DNA of 64,000 nt from Paragordius varius (taxonomy: Eukaryota > Nematomorpha): NCBI GenBank assembly GCA_964247055.1, contig OZ176051.1, positions 14,446,001 through 14,510,000 on the forward strand, given 5' to 3'. The notes beneath the pieces were generated by a model that was not told where the DNA came from, did not search any database, and saw nothing but the letters and a program-made list of their open reading frames with translations. Both the position numbers and the translations under genes were made by a program. Below are positions 1 to 12,967 of this stretch, piece by piece. Every line of letters begins with the position of its first letter. Within the stretch, counting starts at the first letter, position 1.

Positions 1-656
1 GCTTTGGTCCAAAAAATTTAATATGCTCGCGATAGTACATTTCAATTTTTTAAAAGCATACTCTGCTAAAATTTTCATTATACATAAAGTATTCATTAAA
101 ACCATTTATACAATTTGCTTGTGCTAAATTTTGTAATTTTATATTAAATATAATTAACATATGATTTCATTTTAAACGCTAACTTTCAACCCTTATTATT
201 CAACCACAATAATGCTTAATTTTTAATATATTTGTTAACAAACTATTTTTCGATTCCTTTTATGTGTAAGAATCTTAAAAATACAGTAATAATATTGAGT
301 TTTTTATAATTTCCTAAGACTGATTTCATAAGCTTTCTCTACTTGTATTGTTTTTATATGTATCCGTAACATTAGTACAGCTAAAGAGAGATATGATATC
401 TGATTTGTTAAAAATGCTTGGATATTCTCATAATGATACTTCTTGTTATATGTTTTGTGATGGGCTATCATTGGATGAGCTTCGAATGGATAAATTTTTA
501 TCCTAAAAAAACTGATATTAGGATATTGTAAGCCTGATTTGTACATGTACACATTTGCAATGGAATTTATCCTAATAACATTTCAAATTTAATTAAACTA
601 TTAACAAATAAATTAATTAAAAACTTTAAAACAATTAAGTTATATTAAATTTTGAA
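1..656. other. AT-rich sequence, no gene seen
   Basis: The sequence is highly AT-rich. The only longer open frame (about 304-552 on the minus strand, 82 codons) has low-complexity composition and no recognisable motif or splice context, so I do not call it a gene. Confidence 0.5.
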
Positions 657-930
657 TACAGTAAAATTTGAAATTACACGGACAAAACGTAAAAATATAA
701 AAAATAATTTTTTTAAAAGAAAACCCTACTTTTTTATATTTAATTATTACTAATATAAAATATTTACCTACCACTGTAAAATAAATTGATGGGGTTTCCT
801 ATTCACATCTGTATTTGATTTTTCGATTAAAATAATGAGTTATATTTAAAATAATCAAGATTTAAAAAGTATGGTTGTTGAAAAAAAATTTGTATTTTTA
901 TGTTTCCGTATAATTTCAATTTTTACTGTA
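657..930. mobile_element. Short inverted-repeat MITE, TACAGTAAAA family, copy 1
   Basis: A 274 bp element bounded by TA. The left end reads TACAGTAAAATTTGAAATTA and the right end is its inverted counterpart, finishing in TTTTTACTGTA. Just inside both ends is ACGGACAAAACGTAAAA or its inverse. The same ends recur at 10741-10919, 48522-48798, 49398 onward and 62784-63076. Terminal inverted repeats with TA borders and no coding capacity fit a Tc1/mariner-type non-autonomous element; the superfamily is inferred from the TA target only. Confidence 0.75.
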
Positions 931-2573
931 AATATATGTGTCTTTGCGATCTCATATTTATAACTATAGTTTTAAACGAGCTGAGGAGATAAGTTGATTA
1001 ATAGGGATGGCATGCTAGATAACTGTGTAAAAGAAAACAGTATATTATGTTTTGATGTTTTTGTTTGTTTAAACTAAACATTTGCTTGAACAATCCAATA
1101 TAATATTAATATGGATGTTTTTAGGTATGCTAAACAATGATACCGATTCGGAGTCTGCAATTGGCTGCAAACTATCTTTTAAGCCATATAATAATTTATT
1201 TTGTTCAATTTACTCAATACAAATTAACAATATTAAAGGATTTTTTTAACTTTTGGTCAGCTGATTTCAACGCTTTTTCAGCAAGATAACCTTATTTATC
1301 AACTCATTAAGGTTGAGTTGTGGTAAAAAAATAATCATCAAGCATAAATTTTTGTTTTATTGGCCATTTGACAACTTTTACATTTTTCTCTAAGTTATTT
1401 CAATGATAATATATATTTAATTTTTTTAAAGTCAAGTCATCACAGCAAAAATTGATGTATATCATCAACTTGAGGAACATAATTTAGATTTATTATTAAA
1501 TAAACTTATAGCCATGATGTACCAATTCTGTCAATTAATAAATTGTGTGGTAAAATTATTAATCAGAGCAGTATAAAAGTCTATGTGCCCTAGTGCCGTT
1601 TCGATGAATGCTTAACTTATGATATGGGGTTTCTCCTAATTATAATAGATTTGATCGAGTATTTAAAGAAGCTGAGGCAATCCACTTTGCTTACGCGTTT
1701 ATAAGGAATGTTTTTTTGGATTTCAGGTGTATTAGTATATTTATAACTCATGTTTTTGTGACGTGTGATGATGTTAGTTATATGCGTAGACATTTGCTAA
1801 AAGGATAATAAAAAATTAGTTTTGGACACGGTTAGTTGGATATCAAGGAAATTAATTGAAAATTTATTTAATTTAATACAAAAAGCTAGTGAAAAAGAGT
1901 TAACCTATACCTATATTAACTCAAAATTCAATAAATTTTAATATTTTTATCGCATTCATAGTTAATATAATTATTTAATTTTCAAATATTTCTATGTTTT
2001 GTCAATTTCAACAAAAATCATCTAAAAAAATCCCGATCATCCCGATCAGGTATGAAACATTTATATTATATCAATTTTATTTTAGTTGGTAATATTTATA
2101 AATACAAGCAAACGAAAAACGTAATTTATTCCGTTTCCTGCTTATTAAATTATTTATATTTATATTTATAATTATTCGGTTTTCTTTTTTATTAAATATA
2201 AAAAAATGTTGTATTCAAATTGTGTTATATATTATAATTTGGCAATCGGTCAACCAGAAGTGTAAGTTTAGCCAGATAGCATTAGTATAATTTATTTTAC
2301 CGTAGTAAATGTTAAGCAAGTTGTTTTGAATTAATGCAAATATTGACATTTTCTTAAAAAATACCGTATCACGCACAAGTTATGCAATGATTTTGCCATA
2401 AAAATTAGGCTTTGGGCCAAATAATTCAATAATATTTATTTAGTATCCAGTAATATCGTTATACATTGCCAAATTTAAAAAATATTTACTTAATCTTTTT
2501 AAATACTGTAGGCCTTTTTATTCTCTATATAAGACACCCAAAAATGATATCAAGGCTATTAATTTTTTTTGAA
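931..2573. other. Intergenic AT-rich sequence before gene A
   Basis: Apart from the open island at 1623-1808 (listed separately) I see no gene. The last hundred bases upstream of gene A hold no motif that I could firmly call a promoter. Confidence 0.4.
1623..1808 (+). CDS. Unrecognised open island, 61 codons
   Basis: This frame is open for 61 codons after a TGA and ends in TAA. Its composition is less extreme than the surrounding DNA, with a charged stretch reading RFDRVFKEAEAIHFAYAFIR followed by a stretch containing VTCDDVSYMRRHLLKG. There is no methionine near its beginning, so it would have to be an exon or part of a decayed mobile element. I do not recognise a family. It may be chance; it is listed because such islands are rare in this AT-rich background. 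Confidence 0.2.
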   Translation, partial: YGVSPNYNRFDRVFKEAEAIHFAYAFIRNVFLDFRCISIFITHVFVTCDDVSYMRRHLLKG

Positions 2574-3767
2574 ATGATACCACTATCAATTCTATTCCTA
2601 TTTGGGTTCTACGGTGTATTAGCTCAATCTCAACCAAAGCCAAAAGATATATGGGTTAGATTTGGTGACGAATATTATTATGAACTTCTTGATGTATACA
2701 CAGGGAGAGCCAACATAACTGTCAATTTTGCGTACAAAACATTTTCTTACCGTAATGTCAATTATAGTCAATTTCTTGATCAAGAGATAGCACCTAAATT
2801 GAATTTAGTGGATGGCCCTTATTCGGTACTGAAAAATGGCGTGACAGTAAGCCGTGGAAAAATTTTTATTGAAGGTATATTCATTATTAATAAGATACCC
2901 TTACATTGTGCAATTGTTGTTTTTTTGTATGATAGAGGCTACTTGTATGTTTAATAAATATTTAAATCCTTAAATTATAATTTAAATTTGCATATACTTT
3001 ATGCTTTTGGCTATGTCTCATTGAATAACTAATTAACAGTACATGTGTTTCACGCTCTGTAAAGTTTATTTTTTCAATTTAACCACAATTGATATTTTAT
3101 CTTCTAGATTTAATTGTAATTTTTCGATTTATAGAAAATACAGGGGGTATAGAGGTATCTCCGAATCAGATAAAAAAGTGTGAATTTGATATAGCTGAAT
3201 TTTGGCAACCTCTTAAAAACTCCAAAACACCCCCTACCATTCAAATAACTACAAAATATGGAAAACGAGTGCCCTTCCAAGTGTCAAACAAAACAAAATT
3301 AATTTTTAATATACCTGGTAAATGTGATTATGCTGGACATTTGACCATTACCATAAATGGAAAAAAACTTCAAAATTTTATTAAAGTTTCCTACCCTTTG
3401 GCGGAATACAGAAGCTACAATGGGCGATTTATAATTGAGGAAGATTGTTCTGATTTGTTCAATGACCCAAATTTAGCAAAAACGTGTCAATTAAACCTTT
3501 ATGGTTTCAATCGAATTAATGAAATATCTAACGGGTCAATCCGGGCTAATATAAAAGCGGTCCCTGATGAGACTTTAGTCCTTTTCGTGAATGGTTATGC
3601 TTATAGAACATGGGAAACTAAATTTGTTGGTATTTCATCATTTATAATTAAAACTTTTACCTATAAATATATATTTGACATTAAGTGTCCTGAATGTCTA
3701 TCCTGGTAGGCGAGTATTAAAACTTTCAAAAGTCCTTATGCCATTTTTATTTAAAGGAAAATGTTTC

Positions 3768-3815
<48 letters not shown>

Positions 3816-4738
3816 GCAGGAACGTGGGACAAAGCTGGAAACTTTAAATATACGCCTAAAAGTTTAAGTAAGTTCAAGTACTATTAATATTTTCTATGAC
3901 AAATATATATTATAGTAATAACATCATTCCTAAATTTTGTTAATATAACATTTTTGAAAAAATCAGATTTCCGACCTTTCATTAATATAATTTGCTTTTA
4001 TCTGCACATGCTAAACCTTAAATTCAAACAGTAGTTAAGATATTATCATTAACATTAAGTTGAAAATTCCTTGTAAAGTCAATTCCATATAGCGTATTCG
4101 TGCTTAAAAACTTAGAAGTGGTGTGTTACCGTATAACAAACGCTCCTTTAATTTTACTAACACATTAATATTATTGAATATTCAGCTTTGGAATTTAATA
4201 TATTAAACAATTTAGCAACAAGCGTGCGGAAATACTATCAATGTGAAAATACAGTTAGTTTTTCAACACTTGGATGGAGTGTGAAAGATGTTGAGCTTCT
4301 CGGCCCTTCTTATGAATATTTATACAAATTTAAGATATCCATGGACAAAAATCAATTGATACTAAGTGTTCCGGGAACACAAATATCCAAATATGACAAA
4401 ATATATCTAAAAAAATCGGATTCTCTTCATGAAATCAAACTGGTAGCTCAAGAGTGCAAAACTATTACCAAAAGTATTAGTTAAAATATTTATAAAATTA
4501 TATAATGATATAAGAGAAATGACTTTAACCTTTAAATTTTTATAAAAGGCAATATAATTATTATAAATTAAAATTCATATAGGGTATTTATTAATTAACC
4601 AAGAAGAATATATAATTTTCTATGAGTAGAAAAGAACGATACTCAATGACTTTTCTAAAGTAATTATTATATAAGTTTTTTAGATAGTTGTCGGATAACA
4701 CACAATTTTCCAGGGTTAGCTTATAGAGAATCTCATAA

Positions 4739-4781
<43 letters not shown>

Positions 4782-5327
4782 TTTCATAAAATTTAAAATA
4801 ATCTCAATTCTAAAGAAAATAGCGTTTTAATAATTCTTTGGAACATGCATTTTAACTCTAAATTGAGAAAATGTAGTTTGGTGGACATTAGTTATTATTC
4901 GCCTGCGTAATATTTATAGAAAGAATGAGTCAAAACACATAACCCTTTACATATTTTCACACTCATTAGAAATTCTTAGTTAATTTTAGTTATTGATGAC
5001 TAGAATTACTACGATTTGATTTTTTGCATAAAATTGACCGTAATATATGTTATAAGCCAACCTCAATGCTTTTTTTTATTAATGTGTTTTTCTTTTATCG
5101 ATATATTAGATATTAGATGGAGTAATAAGGCAACGACCTGGGATCAAATAAAGTCACACCTCTTACCAAACCAATATTCCACAGGAATAACTGTCTATGC
5201 TAAGAATCAGTCTCCGTACACAATCGAATGCAGAGCGAATTCCTGTAGAAAATTGCTTCTTTCGGTTGGAGATCAGCTCGCTATTGTTAATAATCAATTA
5301 AAACTATTAATAACACAAAACATCTAA
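2574..5327 (+). CDS. Gene A: secreted protein of an unrecognised family, five exons
   Basis: Proposed exons are 2574-2874, 3135-3629, 3820-3867, 4186-4473 and 5110-5327. All introns are GT-AG in phase 1, giving 449 aa and a TAA stop. The start at 2574 gives a clean signal peptide (MIPLSILFLFGFYGVLA then QSQPKPKD); an in-frame ATG at 2544 would add ten residues. The mature protein has cysteines at KKCEFD, GKCDYAG, EDCSDLF, KTCQLNL, YYQCENT, QECKTI and ECRANSCRK, several N-glycosylation sequons (NIT, NYS, NKT, NGS) and alternating hydrophobic segments suggesting beta strands. Exons 2-5 align with gene B, and exons 2 (end) to 4 with gene C, with shared splice phases. Introns carry TA tracts. AATAAA lies at 5382. 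Function is unknown; export is inferred from the signal peptide. Confidence is high for exons 2, 4 and 5, lower for the 16-codon exon 3. Confidence 0.8.
3771..3813. repeat. (TA)n microsatellite in gene A intron 2
   Basis: Uninterrupted TA repeat of about 43 bases, ending six bases before the acceptor of the small third exon of gene A, so it occupies the place of the usual polypyrimidine tract. Confidence 0.9.
4740..4778. repeat. (TA)n microsatellite in gene A intron 4
   Basis: About 39 bases of pure TA repeat inside the last intron of gene A. Similar tracts lie at 12941-12962, 15837-15868, 27428-27447 and 46752-46782. Confidence 0.9.
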
Positions 5328-7139
5328 ATCAATTTCATTTTTCAATAATTTACTAAAGTTAGTTATTTTCCACAAATATTAAATAAATATATAAAACAAT
5401 ATTTTAATAAACATTTTGGAAGACTTTGAATAGGTAAAACAGAAGTGAAACCTCATAATCTAAACGCTAGGATCTCGATATTTATAATTAACTTGTCTCT
5501 GCCCGCAATGTTCTAGCTTACTTCGGCAGTAATTTGCTGCCAGCAATAAAAATATGCCAAAATATTTTTCACATTATAGTGTATAGAATTTTATGGGTTT
5601 TAAGTGGCCCGTCGTTTTTAAAACATTTTAAGGTATACAGTTTATATCTACGTTGTAAATTGGGCGCACTGAGGAGAGATGACCAGGGTTCTGCCCTATG
5701 AAAAGTTTTACATTTAAATGATTTTTAATATTAGGGAAGAGACATCATTGAAATCATTTATATTATATAGCAAGGGGTCCGACCTAAATAGCTTCGTGCA
5801 TTTTTGACTTAAAAAATTCGACGAGTGGCATTCGCTAAAAATACAAACTTTCCACAAAAAACTATATAATATATATAATATTCTGATAGGAAAATGTATC
5901 ATCAGAATCATCATGATATTTTTGGTTTTAGCCTTTACGGATTTATAAAAGTACACTTTTGTAATAAGTGGTACTCCTATCAGTAAATGACAAAATCTGC
6001 CCACATTTTTTCGCATGAAATATTTTTTTGGTAGCTACATGCATCTCTTCAAACAATACTAATATCGTACACTACATATATAAAAAGCAAAACAATATTT
6101 TCCAATGGGCTTTCAAAGTCCCAAGTTTTTTCGCTTTTTTAAAATGGGCTAGTTCTATTAAAATAAACAGCGGGATAGCAAGACAAAGATTAAATGTATG
6201 ATTAATTTCGATAGCACCTAAAAAATTTTTTCGAAAAAGCATTCTTTTTTCAAAATTGATTTTTTGCAAAATTTGTTAAAGCCTTCAAACTATTTTAAGG
6301 CGAAAGGAAACGGTATGAATTCGATTATGCTGAACACTTCTATCAACTGGCATGGATTAACAATTTTTTACCTTTATGCTTTTTTGCCCTAGGTATATAT
6401 TTTAATGTAGTTTTATATCCCAGAGCTTAATTTTACGAATAAACTAAGTTAAAGTTAGTTTAAATAATTAACAAACATACCTCTTATGTGATGAAAAAAA
6501 CTTATATATTTTATTTGACTTATAGAGTCTATAATAACAGCTCCAAATCACGATTGAAACAAACAGCTGAAATTAAAATTATAAAATACATTAAATTTTT
6601 GCTGGTAAAATATGGTTTGAAAGCTTCTTAAATTATATACAATTTTTTACCATAGCAATCATTTGCCTGTTTCATTAGCGATTTAAAATTAATATAAAAA
6701 ATGGCGCCAAAAATGTTTGATATAAGGATTTTTTACAAATTGCATTTTTTAAAAAAAATTTGTACAACGCGCCCAAAAGACTAGAACATATAATTCAATT
6801 CAGCTTAATACGTTAATTTTTAAGTAGTAGACGCCGCACTAAAAAAGCTCAGCCCCCAAACAAAAATATAAATGGTCGTTTGAAAACAGTGATAAACATT
6901 TTTCTGCCACCAAAAACAATGCCGTGAAAATTTAGATAAATAATTCCTATCTACAAGCAAAGCTTAAGGGTAAAAATACTGCGTCGTTTAAAAAATATCC
7001 AAACTATCGATTTTGCCAACAAATAATGAGAAAAAAATAAGTCACAAAAAGTCTACAAATTGGCAAAGAGTTTACCTTAATGTAATGTACAAAATTATGC
7101 AAAAGTACACGTATATCCAATGCGATCAGCTTTGATCCG
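5328..7139. repeat. Intergenic sequence with a degenerate copy of the ATCCTGAT foldback family
   Basis: No host gene is seen. Around 5880-6640 there are landmarks of a dispersed repeat found across the window: AAAAGCAAAACAATAT, a TGGGCTTTCAAAGTCCCAAG segment and an AACGGTATGAA segment. The borders of this copy cannot be fixed by eye. The minus-strand open frames at 5714-6016 and 6072-6269 fall in this repeat and are probably chance. Confidence 0.45.
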
Positions 7140-8760
7140 CAACTCGTTAATCAAAGCTTTCATGACTTTTTTAAAGAGTCTCTAAACCATTCTTTTAAAG
7201 TAGTTAACGACACTAACTCACTAGTCCAGGGTTGTGCAGAGTTTATAACCCTAAACGATATAGTAAATTCTATCCAAACTAAAAAACAAAAGAGCACCCG
7301 GCTTATGCGAACGTATCTGTCGACTCAATTAAATGCATTGACCCGGCCACAATAACTCCTAAACTCTCCTTTTTAATAATATACTCAAAACAGACAAGAT
7401 CCTTGAATGGATAGATAGTTTTATAATTCCAATTTACAAAGAGAAAGGCGATCCATATCATCCCAGTGCATACAGGCCAATCAAAACTCTAGAACATTGA
7501 TTGAAAATATATGTGAGTCTCCTCGACAAACTTTAAAATAAACTACACACAAACTATATGCCAATAGGTTTAATCAATAATAAAACTTCAATAGATGCTA
7601 TATTTATATTATGACAGTTACAATCAGCACATTCCAATAAATCTTCACTTCATCAACATCTGTCGACCTTGAGAAGGCTTTTGATAGTGTAATTAGAACA
7701 CTAATACCATGGGCTTAAAGGAGTTATGGGTGCGAAGATCGGATCAAACAGGCAATTATTACCACAATAGTTATAACAAGATAAAAACTGCCTATGGCTT
7801 TACTCAAAAATTCCAAATCGATCGGCTTGCATCGAGGATCCGTTACGAGCCCTATACTTTTCAATGTAATTCTTGATAAAATTACAGGCGTCATTAGGAC
7901 AGGGTTACCGTGGCAGATCTTGTTCGCCGACGATTCGTTACTTACTTCCACATCCCAAGGACCTTGTACACTATTTGGAAATTCGAAAATCTAATCTTGA
8001 AGTTGGTCTAGAATAGCAAAACTAAATTAAGACAGACACTATTGATAAAAAACAGAAGTAGTATTTGTAGCAAAGATATCAAATTTAACTCCTTAATGTG
8101 CACACATTGCAGTTTGTGGGTACACAAAAAGTGTTTTTGTCCAACCCTTGAACATTCCACACTTCGTATGCCGATTCTAAGTAGAAAACCATTTATTTGG
8201 AACCCCCATGCAATCAAAACAGTAGCCTTTATATACCTCGGCGACGTTATTACCATTAGAGGAGGTATAGTTAATGCAAAACACCGATCCAACCAAGATT
8301 GGAAATAATACCATTAAATCAAGCTAACAACAAATTAATAAACATTACAAAGCAAAAATATATACTACTGCGTCACGGCCACGGTGCAGAAACATGGTCG
8401 TTGACTAAAAATAATAATAAAATTTAACAAACCGAAATTAAATCCTTAGGACAATTCTTTTTGCATTAAACTCATCCGAAAATTTCAATAATAATTTTGC
8501 CGCGCAATTTTTCAAAAAGACCCAATTGATCATATAATCCAAACCAAAAGACTAAACTGGTTAGGACACATTAAGCGAAGAAATGATGAATTATTTTGAG
8601 AGAGATGCAACATTAATAATTAGATTAAAACTCTACTCAGTTGTCCTTTAAAAACATGGAAAACAATCACAGAAAATGTTGAGGAATGAAAAATTTAAAG
8701 ACGCCTACAACCGCAGGGAAGAAATAAATATATCAAGCACTCTCTATTAAGTACCCTGAT
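7140..8760 (+). mobile_element. RTE-type LINE, reverse transcriptase remnant
   Basis: Conceptual fragments follow the order of a LINE reverse transcriptase. About 7400-7480 encodes IIPIYKEKGDPYHPSAYRPI, the finger region. Near 7662 is STSVDLEKAFDSVIRT, motif A with its catalytic aspartate. At 7815-7965 is LHRGSVTSPILFNVILDKI, then PWQILFADDSLL with the FADD catalytic motif. At 8230-8290 is the AFIYLGDVI...GGI...HRSNQDW region, and at 8540-8600 RLNWLGHIKRRND. This set is typical of the RTE clade. The pieces lie in different frames with stops between them, so it is dead. An upstream endonuclease is not visible, as expected for a 5'-truncated copy. Confidence 0.85.
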
Positions 8761-8957
8761 TTTCTTTTTGTTTGGCAACTTTTAATTCAATGGTTTTTAT
8801 ACTTTTTGTATAAATGAGCTTAAAATAACAATTGTAAATTACAACATAATATCTAAATGTTTAAGAACATAGGTCTGTATAAGTCTAAATGAATTAACCA
8901 TTGCATCTATTTTTCGACTTTAAAAATTCATTTTACCAACCAATTCAAACGTGAGAC

Positions 8958-10407
8958 CAGAAGCGTAGCTTGCATTTCCGGCCCCGGGTGCATGATTCTG
9001 TAAAGGCGCCCTCTCCCTCTCCATGCAACCCCTTGCTTTTTTAAATAATCAAATTCAAAAACCAATGTGGCTCGTCCTAAACAGAAATAAAAAATATGCA
9101 CATACAACTATTGGAAAACGACGGCTTGCTTAGCAAATTCATCAGAAAAATTAAAAAATTATGATATAAGTTTCTGGGCGAAAAGTTCGTTTTAAATGGA
9201 AATGTTGTATACAAGCAGTATTCAAAGTGCATTCGAATGCGTGGCCCGACTAAAAAATTTCTTTTGAAATATGCTTATGTTCGTAGAATGCCAATCCTAA
9301 GGTATTATAAACATCAAAAATTTAATTAAATATTAGTTTTCATGAAGACTGCCACATAAATATAGCATATATTATATATAATCAACATTTATTTCCCTAG
9401 CATTTAATAAAGTCCTCTATTGTATGACTAGTCGAAAAATATTAAGGCGCCGTTGTCAGGCACAGGTTTTATTGTCGAATTACTCGAAAAATGCTGGGCC
9501 ACCGTTTTTTGCCAGTAAAGTGCAATTGGTATCATGATTATTAGCATTATGCGAATATAATTGTAACCTTTTGTGCGGTATAATTTGCTTTCCTTTTTGT
9601 TTTTCTTGAGCGCTAATTTTAGGCATTCCTGATAATATAATATTAAAATAATATTTTTCGTTTTCGAACTATTAACCTATCCTACTCGTCGAGATTATAA
9701 TACAGAGCGAACGATTTGAACAAATTTAAAAATATCAATGCTTTAGTATATTAAAATCCATGAATTCAAATATGAACCGTTAAAGTATGGTTTATTTTGT
9801 ATTTTAAACATAGTTGAAAATAGTTGTATCAAAATAAATATTATTCGCATGTCATACCCCTCTAATGGAAAATCGGATAATGAAAAAAAAAATATTTTAT
9901 TTTTAAGAAGTAAAAGATTAAAGTTGCTATTGAACAGCAAAAATATAAAGGGAAACAAAAAAAAGGAAAAATAAAAAAGCACGGCATAAAGATGGTGTCA
10001 CATGTCTTGATTTGGGAAAAAAATAAAACATTTATTTTAAAATTTACTCTTTCTTATTATATAATTTTGCATTTTATAATTTTAAAAAACATTAAGATTA
10101 ATAATGATTTTATCCTTATATCTGACACTTTGGTGATTTGAAGCCAATATTTGAAGTTGGGTTCCATGAATGATATAAACAGGATGAGGTCAAGAAAAGT
10201 AGGGTCAGATAAAGTGGAGTTATAATAAAAGATATGAAACAGATAAATTTAAATCTTGATAAAAGGATAATTTTGATAAGATTGAGGGCTTGGTACTCAT
10301 AAATGGGTGAATTTTCATGTATTATTTTAAAATAATAACTTTTAAATACCTATTTTATTTAAATAAAATTTATTGCCCTACTTTCCACATCCCTAGCTAC
10401 ACCACTG
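8958..10407. mobile_element. hAT-like non-autonomous DNA transposon
   Basis: The left end CAGAAGCGTAGCTTGCATTT and the inverted right end CAGTGGTGTAGCTAGGGATG are imperfect terminal repeats of the CAGTGGCGTAGCTA type. Flanking 8-mers CGTGAGAC and TGAAAGAC agree at five of eight positions, compatible with an old 8 bp target duplication. The GC-rich edge (GGCGCCCTCTCC) is also usual for such ends. No transposase is seen inside; the minus-strand frame 9743-9982 looks like low complexity. The superfamily is inferred from termini only. Confidence 0.55.
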
Positions 10408-10740
10408 TGAAAGACTAGATCTTAGATCTAAAAATATAAAACTTAACGTGGAAAAGTTTCTTTAGATCTTGTGAGCTGTAATATGTATTGCTAATGTAAG
10501 TTTATTATTTTTTAATTTATTTGATTTATTTCGCTTTCATTTTTCATTTAATTTATAAGTACTCTATATAATTTAGTGTTTAATTCATTTATTATTATTT
10601 TTTTACTATCTTTTTAATTGCATTTTTTGGGTTTTATTTATGTGAAGTCCAGACCTAGCCAGTTTCACGGGAGGTAGGGGCCAATGATGTTGGGGAGATT
10701 TTTAACATTAATATTAGTTCGTTATGAAAAGCTATATGAA

Positions 10741-10919
10741 TTCAGTAAAAATTGTAATTATACGGACAAAACGTAAAATTATATATATATTATATCTATT
10801 TCACACTTTGCCATTTAAAACAATGAGTATAAATCTAGATTTAAAAAGTAGTGTTTTCTTTTAAAAAAATATTTGTTTTTATTTTACGTTTTCTCCGTAT
10901 TATTTCAGTTTTTACTGTA
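10741..10919. mobile_element. TACAGTAAAA MITE, copy 2, internally shortened
   Basis: The left end TCAGTAAAAATTGTAATTAT is followed by ACGGACAAAACGT, and the right end finishes TTTTTACTGTA. At 179 bp it lacks about 100 bases of the interior seen in copies 1 and 3. Confidence 0.7.
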
Positions 10920-11429
10920 GTTAAAACTTTGGAGATTTAAAAGATAAATTTTCTGCATTCAGGAGAATAGATACCATAGTAACTATGGGTAGAGGTAATC
11001 AAAATTAGGAAACACTTTTCCTTAGCTTAAGAGAGATTGGTACCACAGCAAGAGTATATGTTAAAGGTTACAGCTTTACAAAAAAATATTTCACGAGGAT
11101 CTTTTGCAGATTTCTTGCGATTTAAAGGTATTTCGCAGTAACTTAAACATATATGCCATTAACTTTTAAATTGGGCTTTTTATACATAGAATCACCCTTT
11201 GGTATTAATGATACTTAACGTTTATCACCAATAATACCTGAATACTTTATTATCTTTATGGTAGTTTTGTATCCCCAGAGGGATTATAAATACTTATTAG
11301 AATAGATTTTTATTGATCTGAATTTTAAAAGGAACATATTTTAGCCTTGGGGCGCATGATAAACAATTTCCGAATAACGTAAAAATATAAAAAGATACTT
11401 CGCAATTCATTTCGCCGTCATTTTTTCGT

Positions 11430-12300
11430 TGCAATTGTTCAATAGCAGTGGTTTAGGTAAAGATAATGCAAATTCTACAATTAAAATATTTTTGTATGGA
11501 ACATAATTTGTTTAAAAATGATTATTTTAACCATTTCTATCCTACGTATTTTTTTCTGTTGTCCATAATATAAGTTTTCATTCCATATATTTAATTAATA
11601 ATGAGACTTCATCAAAAAGTGTCATTGTGCACCGTCGTGTCTTCCAAATAATCGTTTCTGTTTGTATAAAACATTTTAATATTCTGGCTATTCATTGAGC
11701 CTTGTTTTTCTGGATGCTTTATAATATTGCGATTAGGTAATGGTATAAAATTATTTTCTAACCTTTTTTGACTTGGAATTTTGACCTTAGTCGTGTGATA
11801 AAAAATAGGATTATAGGAGATCACATTTTTATAAATATTTCAATCGCTGGCAAAAGAGCTAACCAACAGTTCTACAATATCCAAGCATTTTAACATCTAT
11901 ATTTTCCACATCCAGGGGTAACAAATCAGTAGCTGTTTGACGTTGTGTTTCTGCCAATAATGTTTTGATTAACATTATTCGCTAAATTGTTAAAAATATT
12001 TTTTGTGCCGCTTCTTGCATCACCCAGCGCACTTTGTGATTTTCGTCTTCATTTTTTTAGAATATTACAATCACTTCACCCTTTGTTCGTGCACATGTAA
12101 ATTTATTGAATATGGTACAAACAACATGTAAGGTACAAATTTTTTTATATTTATAATGTATTTGTGTTAAAAATAAATAAATATTACAATAAATTTTTTG
12201 TATAAATTTTTTTGGTTGTACCCCCCAATGATCCACCCCCCCCCCCCCCCCTCTTTTCAGATTTGTCCCGCTTTTTCCTTCAACAAATCTGGTCACCTTA
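11430..12300 (-). mobile_element. Deleted hAT copy (TAAGGTGACCAGA family)
   Basis: Read on the minus strand it starts at 12300 with TAAGGTGACCAGATTTGTTG followed by AAAAAGCGGGACAAATCTGA, the same terminus as the plus-strand copy at 33043. The two copies stay alignable to about 11430, and share a frame (11612-11824 here, 33510-33716 there) containing KVKIPSQKRLENNFIPLPNR and FYTNRNDYLED. The intact-order relative at 34003-36418 identifies this as a fragment of a hAT transposase middle region. The central part and 3' end of the transposase are missing. Confidence 0.75.
12236..12251. repeat. Run of 16 C residues in the hAT copy
   Basis: A pure C tract next to the terminal region of the deleted hAT copy. 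The sister copy at 33100 has only a GGGG stretch there, so the run expanded after the copies parted. Confidence 0.9.
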
Positions 12301-12409
12301 TATATGGCATATAATTTCGAGATAACCTTTTTTGGTAAAAATAAGTGTTTTTACATTTTCTATACTCATTAGGTGGGAGGTTTGATATTACTTAATTTAT
12401 TTCCTAATT

Positions 12410-12931
12410 AATTTTCATTAGTGTTCTTATTTCATAAAAATTTAAATTATTTTGTTGAAGCCTACTTCAAACGATTTTAAGCATGAATGAAACGGTATAA
12501 CGCTCTAAGATATAGTAAAACTTTAAATAATTCGATGATGATGAACAATAAAAATATTAATTTTAAGATTTCTTTGCTTAAAAATTTGGGTGTTTTTATA
12601 TAAATTTGAAAATGAAAACCAACTGATTGAGAAATTAGCATTATCGAATTATATGTACAAATTGTTATTACATTTTAACCGTTTATATCATTTCCATCAT
12701 GCTCAAAGCTTCAACAAAATCTTGCTAAATATTATTTTGAAATTATGTATTTTTTAAAAATATATTTAGTGGTCAAAATTTAGCACATACTTAAAATTAT
12801 TGCACAATGTCGGAATTTTCCGTTTATAATAAACAGTCCATTTTAAAAAAGCCAAAAATTTGGGACTCTCAGAATCCACATCTAAAAATTTAACCCAAAA
12901 GCACCATGATAATCCTGATATTTTCCCATCA

Positions 12932-12937
<6 letters not shown>
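12410..12937. repeat. ATCCTGAT foldback family, copy near 12.4-12.9 kb
   Basis: Contains the two opposed landmarks of the family: AGCATGAATGAAACGGTATA near 12480 and ACCGTTTATATCATTTCCAT near 12680. It then has GGGACTCTCAGAATCCACAT and ends at TAATCCTGATATTTTCCC. The left border is uncertain. A short TA tract follows. Confidence 0.5.

Positions 12938-12967
<30 letters not shown>

Noticed and set aside
304-552. 82-codon minus-strand open frame
   Set aside because: Low-complexity composition, no motif, no homologue in the window and no splice or promoter context.
7724-8308. Overlapping frames on both strands in the first LINE
   Set aside because: The minus-strand frames mirror the reverse transcriptase motifs on the plus strand and carry no meaning of their own.
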